NCBI GenBank assembly: GCA_031362985.1
Contig: JANLTO010000011.1
Span: forward strand, 1 to 64,000
Direction: 5' to 3'
Length of the DNA stretch: 64,000 nucleotides
Source: SHZL01 sp031362985
Lineage (GTDB): Bacteria > Pseudomonadota > Gammaproteobacteria > Xanthomonadales > SZUA-36
The translations under genes and the position numbers were made by a program. Each line of letters opens with the position of its first letter. Position 1 is the stretch's first letter. The notes beneath the pieces are model-generated. The model was not told the origin of the DNA, made no database searches, and saw only the letters and a list, made by a program, of their open reading frames with translations. Below, one piece after another: positions 17,064 through 24,737 of this stretch.

Positions 17064-18239
17064 TCAGTCGGACTGGCTTGTGAGAAAAAAGCGCGGCGTG
17101 AGCCATGCTGCAGTAGCTGCCCAGGCAAGGCAAAGGCCACCGGCCAGTACGAGGACAAATGCGCCACCAAAGTTAGCCAACAGCAATCCTCCACCCGCTC
17201 CACCGGCAAATGCACCGAGAAACTGAAACGTGCTGTAAAGCCCCATTTTTCGACCCCGGTCGCTGGAACCGGCTACACGGGCAACCAGTGCAGGCATTGC
17301 AGCCTCAAGCAGGTTGAATCCCAGGAAATAGACGACCATCAATCCGGCCATGAAGGCTATGGTCAGTCCTTGCGCCAAAAAGATCAGCGCACTTCCGAGC
17401 AAACCGAAGGCCCACGGAAGTATGAGCCGTTCCGTTTTACGCGCTCCCATCCAGCGCAACACCGGCAGCATCAATAGAACCGATGCCACCATGGTGGGAA
17501 AGTAGAGTTTCCAGTGCTCAGCCAGGGCAAACGCATGAGTGCCTACCAGCAGCCCGGGTAGCACCACGAACAACAGCGTCATGACGGTGTGCAGCAGAAA
17601 CACGCTCAACGCAAGTAACCAAAGAGGTTTTGCAGATGCCGCAGACTGCGGCTCCACCAGGGTGGGCTGAGCACTGGCGCGGGGTGTAGTCAGCACCAGC
17701 AGCATGCCCACCACTCCCAGCAGTGCCGTCAAGGCCAGCAACCCGCGCAGGCCAAGGAGATTGGCCAGCGGAACCGAGGCCACCATGGATAACAAAAAAG
17801 CCCCGCCAATGCCCATGCCAATGATGGCCATGGTAAGCGGGCGCTGCTCCGGTCGTGTGCAGTCAGCGGCGAAGGCCATGGCAACGCCGGCAATGGCGCC
17901 ACAGCCTTGCACAATTCTGCCAAACACCAGGCCGTACATGGAATCCGCCTGTGCGGCCAAAACGCCACCCAGGGCAAACAAGCCCATCCCCAGCAGCAAC
18001 ACCGGTCGCCGCCCCCACCGATCAGATAGCCAGCCAAAGGGCTGTTGCAACAGTGCCTGCATCAGGCCATACACACCAATGGCCAGGCCTGCAAGCTGCG
18101 GGGTGTATCCCGGTACATCCCGCGCCATCACCATGAATACCGGCAAAATCAGGAACAAGCCGAGCATGCGCAGAGCTATTACACCGGACAGGGTAAAGGC
18201 GAGGCGTAATTCCCCGGCAGGTGATGAAACGATTGACAC
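17064..18239 (-). CDS. MFS transporter (YajR-like)
   Basis: A 391-residue major facilitator protein with about twelve hydrophobic segments. The loop between helices 2 and 3 has GWLSDRWGRRP, the MFS motif A; the opening ALRMLGLFLILPVFMVMA resembles the YajR/drug-efflux branch. The YajR cytoplasmic C-terminal domain is absent. The substrate is unknown. An MFS gene next to ssb is a conserved gammaproteobacterial arrangement. It is divergent from ispB with about 146 bases between the starts. Confidence 0.88.
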   Translation of the reverse strand: MSIVSSPAGELRLAFTLSGVIALRMLGLFLILPVFMVMARDVPGYTPQLAGLAIGVYGLMQALLQQPFGWLSDRWGRRPVLLLGMGLFALGGVLAAQADSMYGLVFGRIVQGCGAIAGVAMAFAADCTRPEQRPLTMAIIGMGIGGAFLLSMVASVPLANLLGLRGLLALTALLGVVGMLLVLTTPRASAQPTLVEPQSAASAKPLWLLALSVFLLHTVMTLLFVVLPGLLVGTHAFALAEHWKLYFPTMVASVLLMLPVLRWMGARKTERLILPWAFGLLGSALIFLAQGLTIAFMAGLMVVYFLGFNLLEAAMPALVARVAGSSDRGRKMGLYSTFQFLGAFAGGAGGGLLLANFGGAFVLVLAGGLCLAWAATAAWLTPRFFLTSQSD

Positions 18240-18385
18240 ACGTTAACTCCGCAGCACAATTGCGCATTATAGAAGGGCGCTGAGGAATATCCAGCTTTGC
18301 CCAAAGACCGCAAGCGTAGGCCTTGCGTGGTTTGTGTTGCCCGGCCAGCGGCCTATAATGCAGTCGGCAGGCCACCGGGAACATC

Positions 18386-19411
18386 ATGGAACAGGCGCGG
18401 GCAAAACTGGACATGCAACAAGAGGACGTGACGGACATTCAGGCCGTCCACGATCTATGCACCAACGATATGGCCCATGTGGATACACTGATTCGCAACA
18501 GCCTGGATTCCGAAGTCGTGCTCATCCGGCAAATCGCTGAGTACATTATCGGGTCAGGCGGCAAACGACTGAGACCCATGCTGGTGATACTCGCCGCCCA
18601 AGCCTGCGGATTCCGGCCGGAAACGCAGAGCAGGAACCACCAGGTTACCCTCGCTGCCGTGATTGAATTCATCCACACGGCCACGCTGCTGCACGATGAT
18701 GTGGTAGATGAATCCGACCTTCGCCGCGGGCAGGAGTCCGCCCATGCGGTGTGGGGCAACGCAGCGAGTGTCCTGGTTGGAGATTTCCTGTATTCCCGCG
18801 CATTCCAGATGATGGCCAGCGTGAATTCCATGCGCGTCATGGAAGTGCTATCCAATGCCACCAACCTGATCGCCGAGGGCGAAGTCGAACAGTTGCTGAA
18901 CATGTACGAGCCGGAAGTGAGTGAAAGCCGCTACTTCAGCGTGATCGAAAAAAAGACCGCAAAGTTGTTTGAAGCTGCCTGCCAGCTTGGCGCTGTGCTT
19001 GCGGGGCGGCCGGACCTTGAGCAGGTGATGGCAACGTTTGGCCGCGAACTGGGCACTGCATTCCAGGTAGCGGACGACGTCCTGGATTACACCTCGAGCG
19101 CGCTGGCCATGGGGAAAAATACCGGGGACGATCTGGCGGAAGGCAAGCCCACCCTGCCTTTGATTTTGTGCAGATCCCTGCTCAAAGGTGAGGAGCGGGA
19201 ATTGATCGATCAATCGATCCGGCAAGGCGACAGTTCCAAGCTCAGCCAGATCATCGATCTGATCCGCGACAGCGGCGCCCTTGCGGCCTCACTCGCAATG
19301 GCCAGGGAGCATGCTCAATCCGCCCAGTTGGCACTTGAAAACGTACCCGAATCTGTGTGGAAATCTGCGCTGTCAGCCCTGGCGCAATACAGTGTGTCGC
19401 GCCAGCATTAA
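18386..19411 (+). CDS. ispB: Octaprenyl/polyprenyl diphosphate synthase
   Basis: A 341-residue trans-prenyltransferase. The first Asp-rich motif is LLHDDVVDESDLRRG, the second FQVADDVLDYTS; GSGGKRLRP binds the allylic diphosphate. It makes the side chain of ubiquinone from farnesyl diphosphate and IPP; the chain length cannot be read here. The ATG at 18386 has a weak GGGAA upstream, and a start at the nearby internal ATG would shorten it by nine residues. It is convergent with the cyclophilin gene. Confidence 0.93.
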   Translation: MEQARAKLDMQQEDVTDIQAVHDLCTNDMAHVDTLIRNSLDSEVVLIRQIAEYIIGSGGKRLRPMLVILAAQACGFRPETQSRNHQVTLAAVIEFIHTATLLHDDVVDESDLRRGQESAHAVWGNAASVLVGDFLYSRAFQMMASVNSMRVMEVLSNATNLIAEGEVEQLLNMYEPEVSESRYFSVIEKKTAKLFEAACQLGAVLAGRPDLEQVMATFGRELGTAFQVADDVLDYTSSALAMGKNTGDDLAEGKPTLPLILCRSLLKGEERELIDQSIRQGDSSKLSQIIDLIRDSGALAASLAMAREHAQSAQLALENVPESVWKSALSALAQYSVSRQH

Positions 19412-19431
19412 TTGCGACGCTACTTACTTCT

Positions 19432-19953
19432 TCAACGGTCGAGAATCGCGTTCCAGCCGGATAGACGCTCGGACTGGCTCTTCAGCAAATCCTCTGCGCC
19501 AGAAACTTCAACGCTCAGGATGGTATCGCCCATCACGATGGCATCGACAACTTTCTGATCGGAGCCATCCAGCACTGCCCCAAAAACCGTGTGTTTGCCG
19601 TCCAGCCAACCGGTTGGAATATGGGTGATAAAGAACTGGCTGCCGTTGGTTCCCGGGCCTGCATTCGCCATCGATAGCTTGCCGGGAGCATCGTGACGTA
19701 ATGATTTTGAGCACTCATCTTCGAAACGGTATCCGGGGCCGCCCGTTCCGGTACCGAGCGGGCATCCACCCTGGATCATGAAATCGGGTATCACGCGGTG
19801 AAACGCAAGTTCGTCGTAGAACCTGCGATTAGCCAGGTTTACGAAATTAGCGACGGTCACTGGTGCTTCATCCGCGAATAGCTGCAATCTGATATCACCT
19901 TTGCTGGTATGCATGATGGCGCGAACGGTGCTGGCTGGTTCATTCAAAATCAC
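19432..19953 (-). CDS. ppiB: Cyclophilin-type peptidyl-prolyl isomerase
   Basis: A cyclophilin of about 173 residues without a signal peptide: FHRVIPDFMIQGG and GKLSMANAGPGTNGSQFFIT are the catalytic and binding motifs. It is likely a cytoplasmic PpiB-type folding catalyst. The GTG at 19953 follows GGGAG closely; TTG at 19947 or the ATG fourteen codons in are possible alternatives. A strongly structured sequence (19998-20071) lies in its putative leader, downstream of murD2 on the same strand. Confidence 0.9.
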   Translation of the reverse strand: MILNEPASTVRAIMHTSKGDIRLQLFADEAPVTVANFVNLANRRFYDELAFHRVIPDFMIQGGCPLGTGTGGPGYRFEDECSKSLRHDAPGKLSMANAGPGTNGSQFFITHIPTGWLDGKHTVFGAVLDGSDQKVVDAIVMGDTILSVEVSGAEDLLKSQSERLSGWNAILDR

Positions 19954-19997
19954 TTACTCCCTGAAACTTTTTCGGTTGGCCCATTGTCTAGTTCTAC

Positions 19998-20071
19998 GAG
20001 ACCGCGGGATGGTCTCTCCCTCTTACCTTTCAGGGCGATATTGCACTCCTCACCCCCTGACCCGCGGTCTC
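19998..20071 (-). ncRNA. Candidate structured RNA/leader between murD2 and ppiB
   Basis: GAGACCGCGGG (19998-20008) and CCCGCGGTCTC (20061-20071) form a perfect 11-bp stem around 52 bases. Inside, and adjoining one side, TCAGGG and CCCTGA form a second 6-bp stem. A further GGTCTC at 20011-20016 could compete with the outer arm, giving two alternative pairings. Read on the minus strand it sits about 45 bases before the ppiB start. I match it to no RNA family I know. It could be a regulatory leader, a free small RNA or a DNA-level element. Confidence 0.45.
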
Positions 20072-20117
20072 ATTATCGCTCATTTTTCCGATAGTATTTT
20101 CACAGTAAGCAGTTTTT

Positions 20118-20155
20118 TACAACAATCGTTTCTTACAAGAATGGGCTTTTTACAA
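20118..20155 (-). promoter_or_regulatory. Triple TTGTA repeat in AT-rich tract upstream of ppiB
   Basis: TTGTA (read on the minus strand, each preceded or followed by A/T runs) occurs at 20118-20122, 20134-20138 and 20151-20155, at steps of 16 and 17 bases. The tract separates murD2 from the structured element and probably holds the ppiB promoter or operator sites. No single -35/-10 pair is compelling. Confidence 0.35.
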
Positions 20156-20187
20156 ACATTTGCCGGGCGCGATTATTCTGCCGGCCA

Positions 20188-21555
20188 TCAAGAATTGCAA
20201 GGATGGGCGAAGCCGCAGAGACGGGCAAAAGTCTCCCCGCGATCGCGAAAATCAGCAAATTGTGGAAAGCTGGGTGCCCCCGGCGACAACAGCACCGTGT
20301 CCCCTGCGCAGGCGATTTGCCTGGCCAGTGCAACTGCAGCTTGCAGGTCTGGCACATCATGCAAACCCGAGGGCGGCGCCAATTTCCCGCGCTTCATGGT
20401 CTCGGTAATACGCGGCCCATTTGCCGGCAGGCTGATCACAGCCTTTGGCAGGTGATGCCGAAACGCGGCCAGGTGAGGCGCCCAGTCCAGGCCACGGTCA
20501 AACCCTCCCACCAGCAGGATCAGCCTGGTACCTTGCAACGCATCCAGGGCAGCGAGTGTTGCGACCGGGGTGGTGGCAATACTGTCGTTGACGAAAGAAA
20601 TACCGTCGCGTTCCCCGAGCAGTTGCAGCCGATGTGGCAGGCTGATAAAGGACGAGACTGCGAGTGCGGCGTGGCGCACATCAGAGCCAACTGCCTGCAC
20701 CGCAGTCAGGGCCGCGGCAACGTTTAGCAAGTTGTGCCGCCCGGGCATGCTCTTCGGCATGCTCACCGGCAAAGCCTGGTCCCGGAAAAACAGTTGCTTG
20801 CCCACGGTGTGCACGCCCGCTTCCGTTTCGAACCAGGTAACACCCGCGACTTCAGCAAGGCGCCCGACAAGTTCTGCGTCCGCCGCGTTGGCAATCACGC
20901 AGCCCTTTGCCGCCAGTTGAGCCAGGCGCAACTTGTCGCGGAAATACACTTCTTCGCTGCCGTGCCAGTCCAGGTGCTCGGGTGAAAGGTTGAGGATGAC
21001 AGCCACGGTGGGCAAGGCTTCCAGGTCAGCAATCTGATAGCTGGATAACTCGATCACCCACCAGTCTACGCCCTCATCTGCGCAAGCCAGCAGGGGTAAT
21101 CCAATATTGCCAGCAAGCACAACGGTGTGCCCGTTGGACTGCAACTGGTGCGCCAACAATGCTGACGTAGTGCTTTTACCCTTGGTGCCTGTCACACAAA
21201 TGGTGCGTGCGTTCGGGTGGGTTGCAAACCAGAGGCTGCTTGGCGTAGTGCTACGCAGGCCTGCCGCTAATGCTGCCTGCAATTCCTTGCGATACGGACT
21301 TATCCCGGGAGATCGCACCACGACATCGAAGGCACGAAGGCGCGCTGCGGTAAAGGGCTCAATGATCAAGCTGTCCCGGGTTTGAGTGTCATGCAATTGC
21401 AAGCTATGCGCAAAGGCGTCTTCGGCCGGAGCCTCGGCAAGAATCGTCAACTCAACTTCCGGCAGCCGTGCCCGCAACCATGCATGTGCGGCCTGCCCTT
21501 CCCTGCCCGCGCCGAGAATGGCAATGCGTTTACCGGTGAGTTCCGCCAACTGCAT
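20188..21555 (-). CDS. murD2: UDP-N-acetylmuramoyl-L-alanine--L-glutamate ligase (MurD2)
   Basis: A Mur ligase of 455 residues: P-loop VTGTKGKSTTS (about 121-131), ELSSYQIADL, and NLSPEHLDWHGS. Standing alone it would be called MurD, the D-glutamate-adding enzyme. It follows murL by 12 bases, and MurD2-MurL pairs described in Xanthomonas add L-Glu to UDP-MurNAc-L-Ala and then epimerise it. I therefore call it MurD2, by context and by the SPEHLDWHGS segment. The ATG at 21555 gives MQLAELTGKRIAILGAG, a normal Mur N-terminus. It acts in the cytoplasm in peptidoglycan precursor synthesis. Confidence 0.85.
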   Translation of the reverse strand: MQLAELTGKRIAILGAGREGQAAHAWLRARLPEVELTILAEAPAEDAFAHSLQLHDTQTRDSLIIEPFTAARLRAFDVVVRSPGISPYRKELQAALAAGLRSTTPSSLWFATHPNARTICVTGTKGKSTTSALLAHQLQSNGHTVVLAGNIGLPLLACADEGVDWWVIELSSYQIADLEALPTVAVILNLSPEHLDWHGSEEVYFRDKLRLAQLAAKGCVIANAADAELVGRLAEVAGVTWFETEAGVHTVGKQLFFRDQALPVSMPKSMPGRHNLLNVAAALTAVQAVGSDVRHAALAVSSFISLPHRLQLLGERDGISFVNDSIATTPVATLAALDALQGTRLILLVGGFDRGLDWAPHLAAFRHHLPKAVISLPANGPRITETMKRGKLAPPSGLHDVPDLQAAVALARQIACAGDTVLLSPGAPSFPQFADFRDRGETFARLCGFAHPCNS

Positions 21556-21567
21556 CAGCCGTGCACT

Positions 21568-22920
21568 TCAGGTAAATACTTCGGGCAGGGCCACAGTAAT
21601 GCACGACGGGACATTGTGTCGCGCAGACGGTTGCAGCAGGGTAGCCATGTTTGGAATATGCACAGCCTGCAATTCCTTTTGCAATTCGCGCACCACCAGG
21701 TGGTTTTGCCATTGCGGTTGTGCTGCCAACGCAGCCATTGCAGCACGGCTTTCGCCCGCCTCGCCCACGCATTCAAATGGTTTGTCGCGCCCCAGTCCAC
21801 ACAGGGCACGGAAGCCGTCCACCTGGGAGGAGTCATCGAGCAGGTCGCCACCCTGGATGGCGCGAACTTCTGCCGGATCCAGGAAAACAGCCAGGCTCAG
21901 TGCTGCAAACCTGCACTTCGGACAGTCCCTGCACCAACGCCCATCGACCGCAGAGCCCTGTTGGTGAAAGTTGCGATTGCAGCTCGAATAAACCAAATGG
22001 AACGGGGTCAGTGTCGCAAAGCGCCTGACGATGTCCAGTTCCGAAAACGGCCGCAAAATGGAAAAGTAGTCGATTCCCGGGGAAACATAATCGTGCACCA
22101 CCGCGCGCAATGCCTGCTCAAATGCAGACGATTTGCTGTATTGGTGGTTTACCTCGATGCCGTCAACAGTCACCAGTGTGACTTCATCAGCAGAACGCTC
22201 GTTGGCGAAGACCACGTAGCGAAATCCATAGAGCACGGCTGCGCAAAGCGCAATAGCGGAATTGATGGCTGTTACGGGTATGTGCCCATTCCACGCACCG
22301 GCGGTGTTCAAAGCCGGCAGTTCAGGAGCCAGTTGACGGCTGATGCGCAGTAAGGGAAGTCCCGCAGCCCGAACCGTATTGCCGATCAGGCTTGACACAC
22401 CCACGCACAATGGCAGGACTTCCATGCCGGCCCGGCGCAACAGGTCCAGGCCTACGAGACTATCCTTGCCTCCGCCCATGGCCACCAGCGCCCGCTCAGG
22501 CAGCAGTAGCTCACAGGCGGGTGTTTGTGGTTCCGGTCCCGCAGCGAAATGAAAGCGACTCGCCACATCCACCTGGTTGACATAACTGAACTCAGCCAGA
22601 CCCTGCACGTATACCTGGCGCAGGAAACCAGATAATGCAGGGCCTGGAACAGTTCCGCTGAATTGGATCTGCGCGGGCAAGGCTGCTTTGTAATAGCTGA
22701 CTCCGGCAAGCCAGTGCAGCAGGTCAAGTGCGCGCAAGAAAGCAGCCTGTCGGCTGGCATCAGGCGGCCAGGGTGCGTGAGGAAATACCAGGCGCTCGAT
22801 GAGTTCCGGACCATCGTCGAGGAAATAACTGAGCGTGGCCTCGCCTGAACCCGGGTCGTAATGGCACCGGCCAAAGCGAAATTCCTGGGCATTGCGAGGA
22901 TCACCTGTCCAGGCCTGCAT
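21568..22920 (-). CDS. murL: UDP-MurNAc-L-Ala-L-Glu epimerase (MurL)
   Basis: A 450-residue protein matching the MurL family, which converts the terminal L-Glu of UDP-MurNAc-L-Ala-L-Glu to D-Glu in an ATP-dependent reaction. Visible features are MGGGKDSLVGLDLL (about 148-161, PP-loop-like), the FANERSADEVT segment, and a WCRDCPKCRFAAL cysteine cluster. The ATG at 22920 follows the aspartate-kinase stop by two bases with AGGGA upstream; an upstream in-frame start would overlap that gene. With murD2 it replaces the need for free D-glutamate and glutamate racemase. Confidence 0.88.
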   Translation of the reverse strand: MQAWTGDPRNAQEFRFGRCHYDPGSGEATLSYFLDDGPELIERLVFPHAPWPPDASRQAAFLRALDLLHWLAGVSYYKAALPAQIQFSGTVPGPALSGFLRQVYVQGLAEFSYVNQVDVASRFHFAAGPEPQTPACELLLPERALVAMGGGKDSLVGLDLLRRAGMEVLPLCVGVSSLIGNTVRAAGLPLLRISRQLAPELPALNTAGAWNGHIPVTAINSAIALCAAVLYGFRYVVFANERSADEVTLVTVDGIEVNHQYSKSSAFEQALRAVVHDYVSPGIDYFSILRPFSELDIVRRFATLTPFHLVYSSCNRNFHQQGSAVDGRWCRDCPKCRFAALSLAVFLDPAEVRAIQGGDLLDDSSQVDGFRALCGLGRDKPFECVGEAGESRAAMAALAAQPQWQNHLVVRELQKELQAVHIPNMATLLQPSARHNVPSCITVALPEVFT

Positions 22921-22922
22921 GG

Positions 22923-24377
22923 CTATCCCTGGATGTCCTGCCAGCGCGGGCCAAACACCTTCTCGTTTGGGCCCAGTTCCGCGGGAATCAATGCCTGGTG
23001 AGCGAGCCACAACAGGGTTTCGTGATCTTGTGCGTTGATTAACAGGCTTAAGCAGAGGTCGTTGGCCGACTGCGACAGCATCAGCAGAGGGTGATCCTGG
23101 AAAAAATTCATGGCGGATTCAAGCCGGGTTAAAGCGGTCCGCACCTCACTACCAACGAGATTGATACACACGCAGTGGGTATGGATCTGAACCGTGCACT
23201 GGACTTCCAGCTCCTTGATCAGAGCGTCCAGGGCGACCTGATCGAGATGATTGGCCGGCCCGTTGATGGCCACCGTGGTCGTTGTTTCTGAGGTCGCTAC
23301 CAGGTCGATTGAAACCCCCTGACAGCGAAAAATATCGAACACGCGCGCCAGGAAACCGACTTCCCGCCGGGTATCAATGTTCTGCAAGAGCAGCACCACC
23401 ATATCTTTCTGGCACGTGATGGCCTTGACCCCGATCGGCTTCGCATTCTTTTCGCCGGTTTCAGCGCCAGCGATCCGGGTGCCAGTCAAATGCGGTCGTG
23501 CAGTATCCAGGATGAGCAACGGGGTGGTCGTGGCGGCGGCAGCGCGGATACAGCGCGGATGAACGACTTTGGCTCCGCTCGCGGCCATTTCCAATGCCTC
23601 GTCATAGCCCAGTTCAGCCAGCAGACGCGCCTGTGGCACGAGGCGCGGGTCAGTGCTGAACAATCCGGGCACATCAGTCCATATTTCCAGCTGCTTACTA
23701 CCCAGCCGGCCAGCCAGGAGCGCTGCGGACGTATCTGAACCACCGCGCCCCAGCAGTGCCGTGCGCCCATCTGTACTGCGCGCCACATATCCTTGTGTGA
23801 TAACCACCGGCGAGAGCGTTTCGAAGCGCTGCAACAAGTCTTCGTCCAGGCCCGGTTCACAACTGGCCGACAGCCATTGACGGGCCGGCGAGAGTTCAGG
23901 CTCATCGCGTACCTGCAGGATTTCGCGCACGTCCACCCAGCTGACTGCGCTGGCTGTGTCCATGAGGGTCTGGTCTACCAGGGCTTGTTGCAGGAAAGCA
24001 GCCCCTATGCGCGTACTTAGCCATTCTCCCATGGCCAGGAGTTCAGCTTGACCGGCAAACCCGGCCCCCGCTGCCAGCGCCTGCACGCACGTGCGCAACG
24101 CGAGTTCTGCCGGCTCCAGCCAATTGGCATCCGGCACCGCGAGGTCAGCAGCCAGTTTACGATGACGCGCCAGTATTGCGGCAAATTTCTCTTCGGACTC
24201 CGGCTCGTTCGCCAGCTCAGCCAGGGCATTGGTCATGCCGGCGACTGCCGAACACACCAGCAAGACACGATGGCCCTGCGCTACGTGGTTTCTGACCTGA
24301 GCCGCTATGGCCTCCCATTGCGGACGGCCTGCCACGCTGGTGCCACCGTATTTGAGCACCGCCCATGGCGTGCTCAT
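22923..24377 (-). CDS. lysC: Aspartate kinase
   Basis: A 484-residue monofunctional aspartokinase. VLKYGGTSVAG is the kinase opening, followed by GRGGSDTSAALLAG and IWTDVPGLFSTDPR; two ACT-type regulatory regions occupy roughly residues 320-470. It phosphorylates aspartate at the head of lysine/DAP, threonine and methionine synthesis. The C-terminus (FGPRWQDIQG) ends where fused aspartate kinase-DAP decarboxylase proteins of Xanthomonas would continue; no decarboxylase domain follows. It heads the lysC-murL-murD2 run, joining DAP and D-Glu supply for peptidoglycan, and is preceded by a leader with a terminator. Confidence 0.92.
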   Translation of the reverse strand: MSTPWAVLKYGGTSVAGRPQWEAIAAQVRNHVAQGHRVLLVCSAVAGMTNALAELANEPESEEKFAAILARHRKLAADLAVPDANWLEPAELALRTCVQALAAGAGFAGQAELLAMGEWLSTRIGAAFLQQALVDQTLMDTASAVSWVDVREILQVRDEPELSPARQWLSASCEPGLDEDLLQRFETLSPVVITQGYVARSTDGRTALLGRGGSDTSAALLAGRLGSKQLEIWTDVPGLFSTDPRLVPQARLLAELGYDEALEMAASGAKVVHPRCIRAAAATTTPLLILDTARPHLTGTRIAGAETGEKNAKPIGVKAITCQKDMVVLLLQNIDTRREVGFLARVFDIFRCQGVSIDLVATSETTTTVAINGPANHLDQVALDALIKELEVQCTVQIHTHCVCINLVGSEVRTALTRLESAMNFFQDHPLLMLSQSANDLCLSLLINAQDHETLLWLAHQALIPAELGPNEKVFGPRWQDIQG

Positions 24378-24737
24378 AATAGGAAAATCATGATTGGAAT
24401 GCCGGTAAATTCAACAAGGGCAACGTTACAGAAAAGGTCGATCAGTGTACAGACCGTTGGCGCCAAGGTCACTGGATTGACACAATTCCCGTATTTTTCT
24501 GTCGGGCCCGGGCAAAAAAAACGGCGCCTCGCAAAGCGCCGCCAAGGGGTTAGATAGATCAGACGAACTGACCATCCGTTGCGGAGTGTTTAGACAGGAA
24601 ATCAGGCAACAACCATTGGAAAGCAGCTGGTGAAATTCCGTATCCGCTTCCTCCGACACCAAAAAAGAGATGCGGGTTCCGTAATGGAGCGTTCTGTACT
24701 AGGATAATCTCACCTCTCATTCGAACTGGAACCTCCC
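24378..24737 (-). promoter_or_regulatory. Long leader/intergenic region upstream of lysC
   Basis: These 360 bases separate divergent lysC and the EF-G-like gene. The minus-strand reading contains about 180 bases of unassigned sequence, then an intrinsic terminator (24514-24541), then about 135 bases before the lysC ATG that include the palindrome TTGGCGCCAA (24457-24466). This is the layout of an attenuator-controlled leader. I could not match it to the lysine riboswitch, and a reading frame across it (24426-24662) has no run of regulatory codons. The rightmost part must also hold the promoter of the EF-G-like gene; a GATAAT at 24703-24708 could be its -10 box. Confidence 0.5.
24514..24541 (-). 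terminator. Intrinsic terminator inside the lysC leader
   Basis: On the minus strand CGGCGC and GCGCCG (24536-24541 and 24522-24527) form a 6-bp GC stem with an eight-base loop, followed at once by eight T residues. It faces lysC, ending transcripts about 140 bases before that start codon. No protein-coding gene ends there, so it is either an attenuator or the end of a small RNA. Confidence 0.75.

Noticed and set aside
19998..20071. tRNA or tRNA-like gene
   Set aside because: Length is similar, but the 11-bp closing stem and absence of T-loop and anticodon-arm patterns exclude a tRNA.
24426..24662. Minus-strand 78-codon frame considered as a leader peptide for lysC attenuation
   Set aside because: It has no run of Lys, Thr or Met codons and extends through the terminator; codon-based attenuation is not supported.
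24541..24720. Lysine riboswitch (L box) upstream of lysC
   Set aside because: The conserved lysine-riboswitch core sequence is not recognisable; only the terminator is clear.
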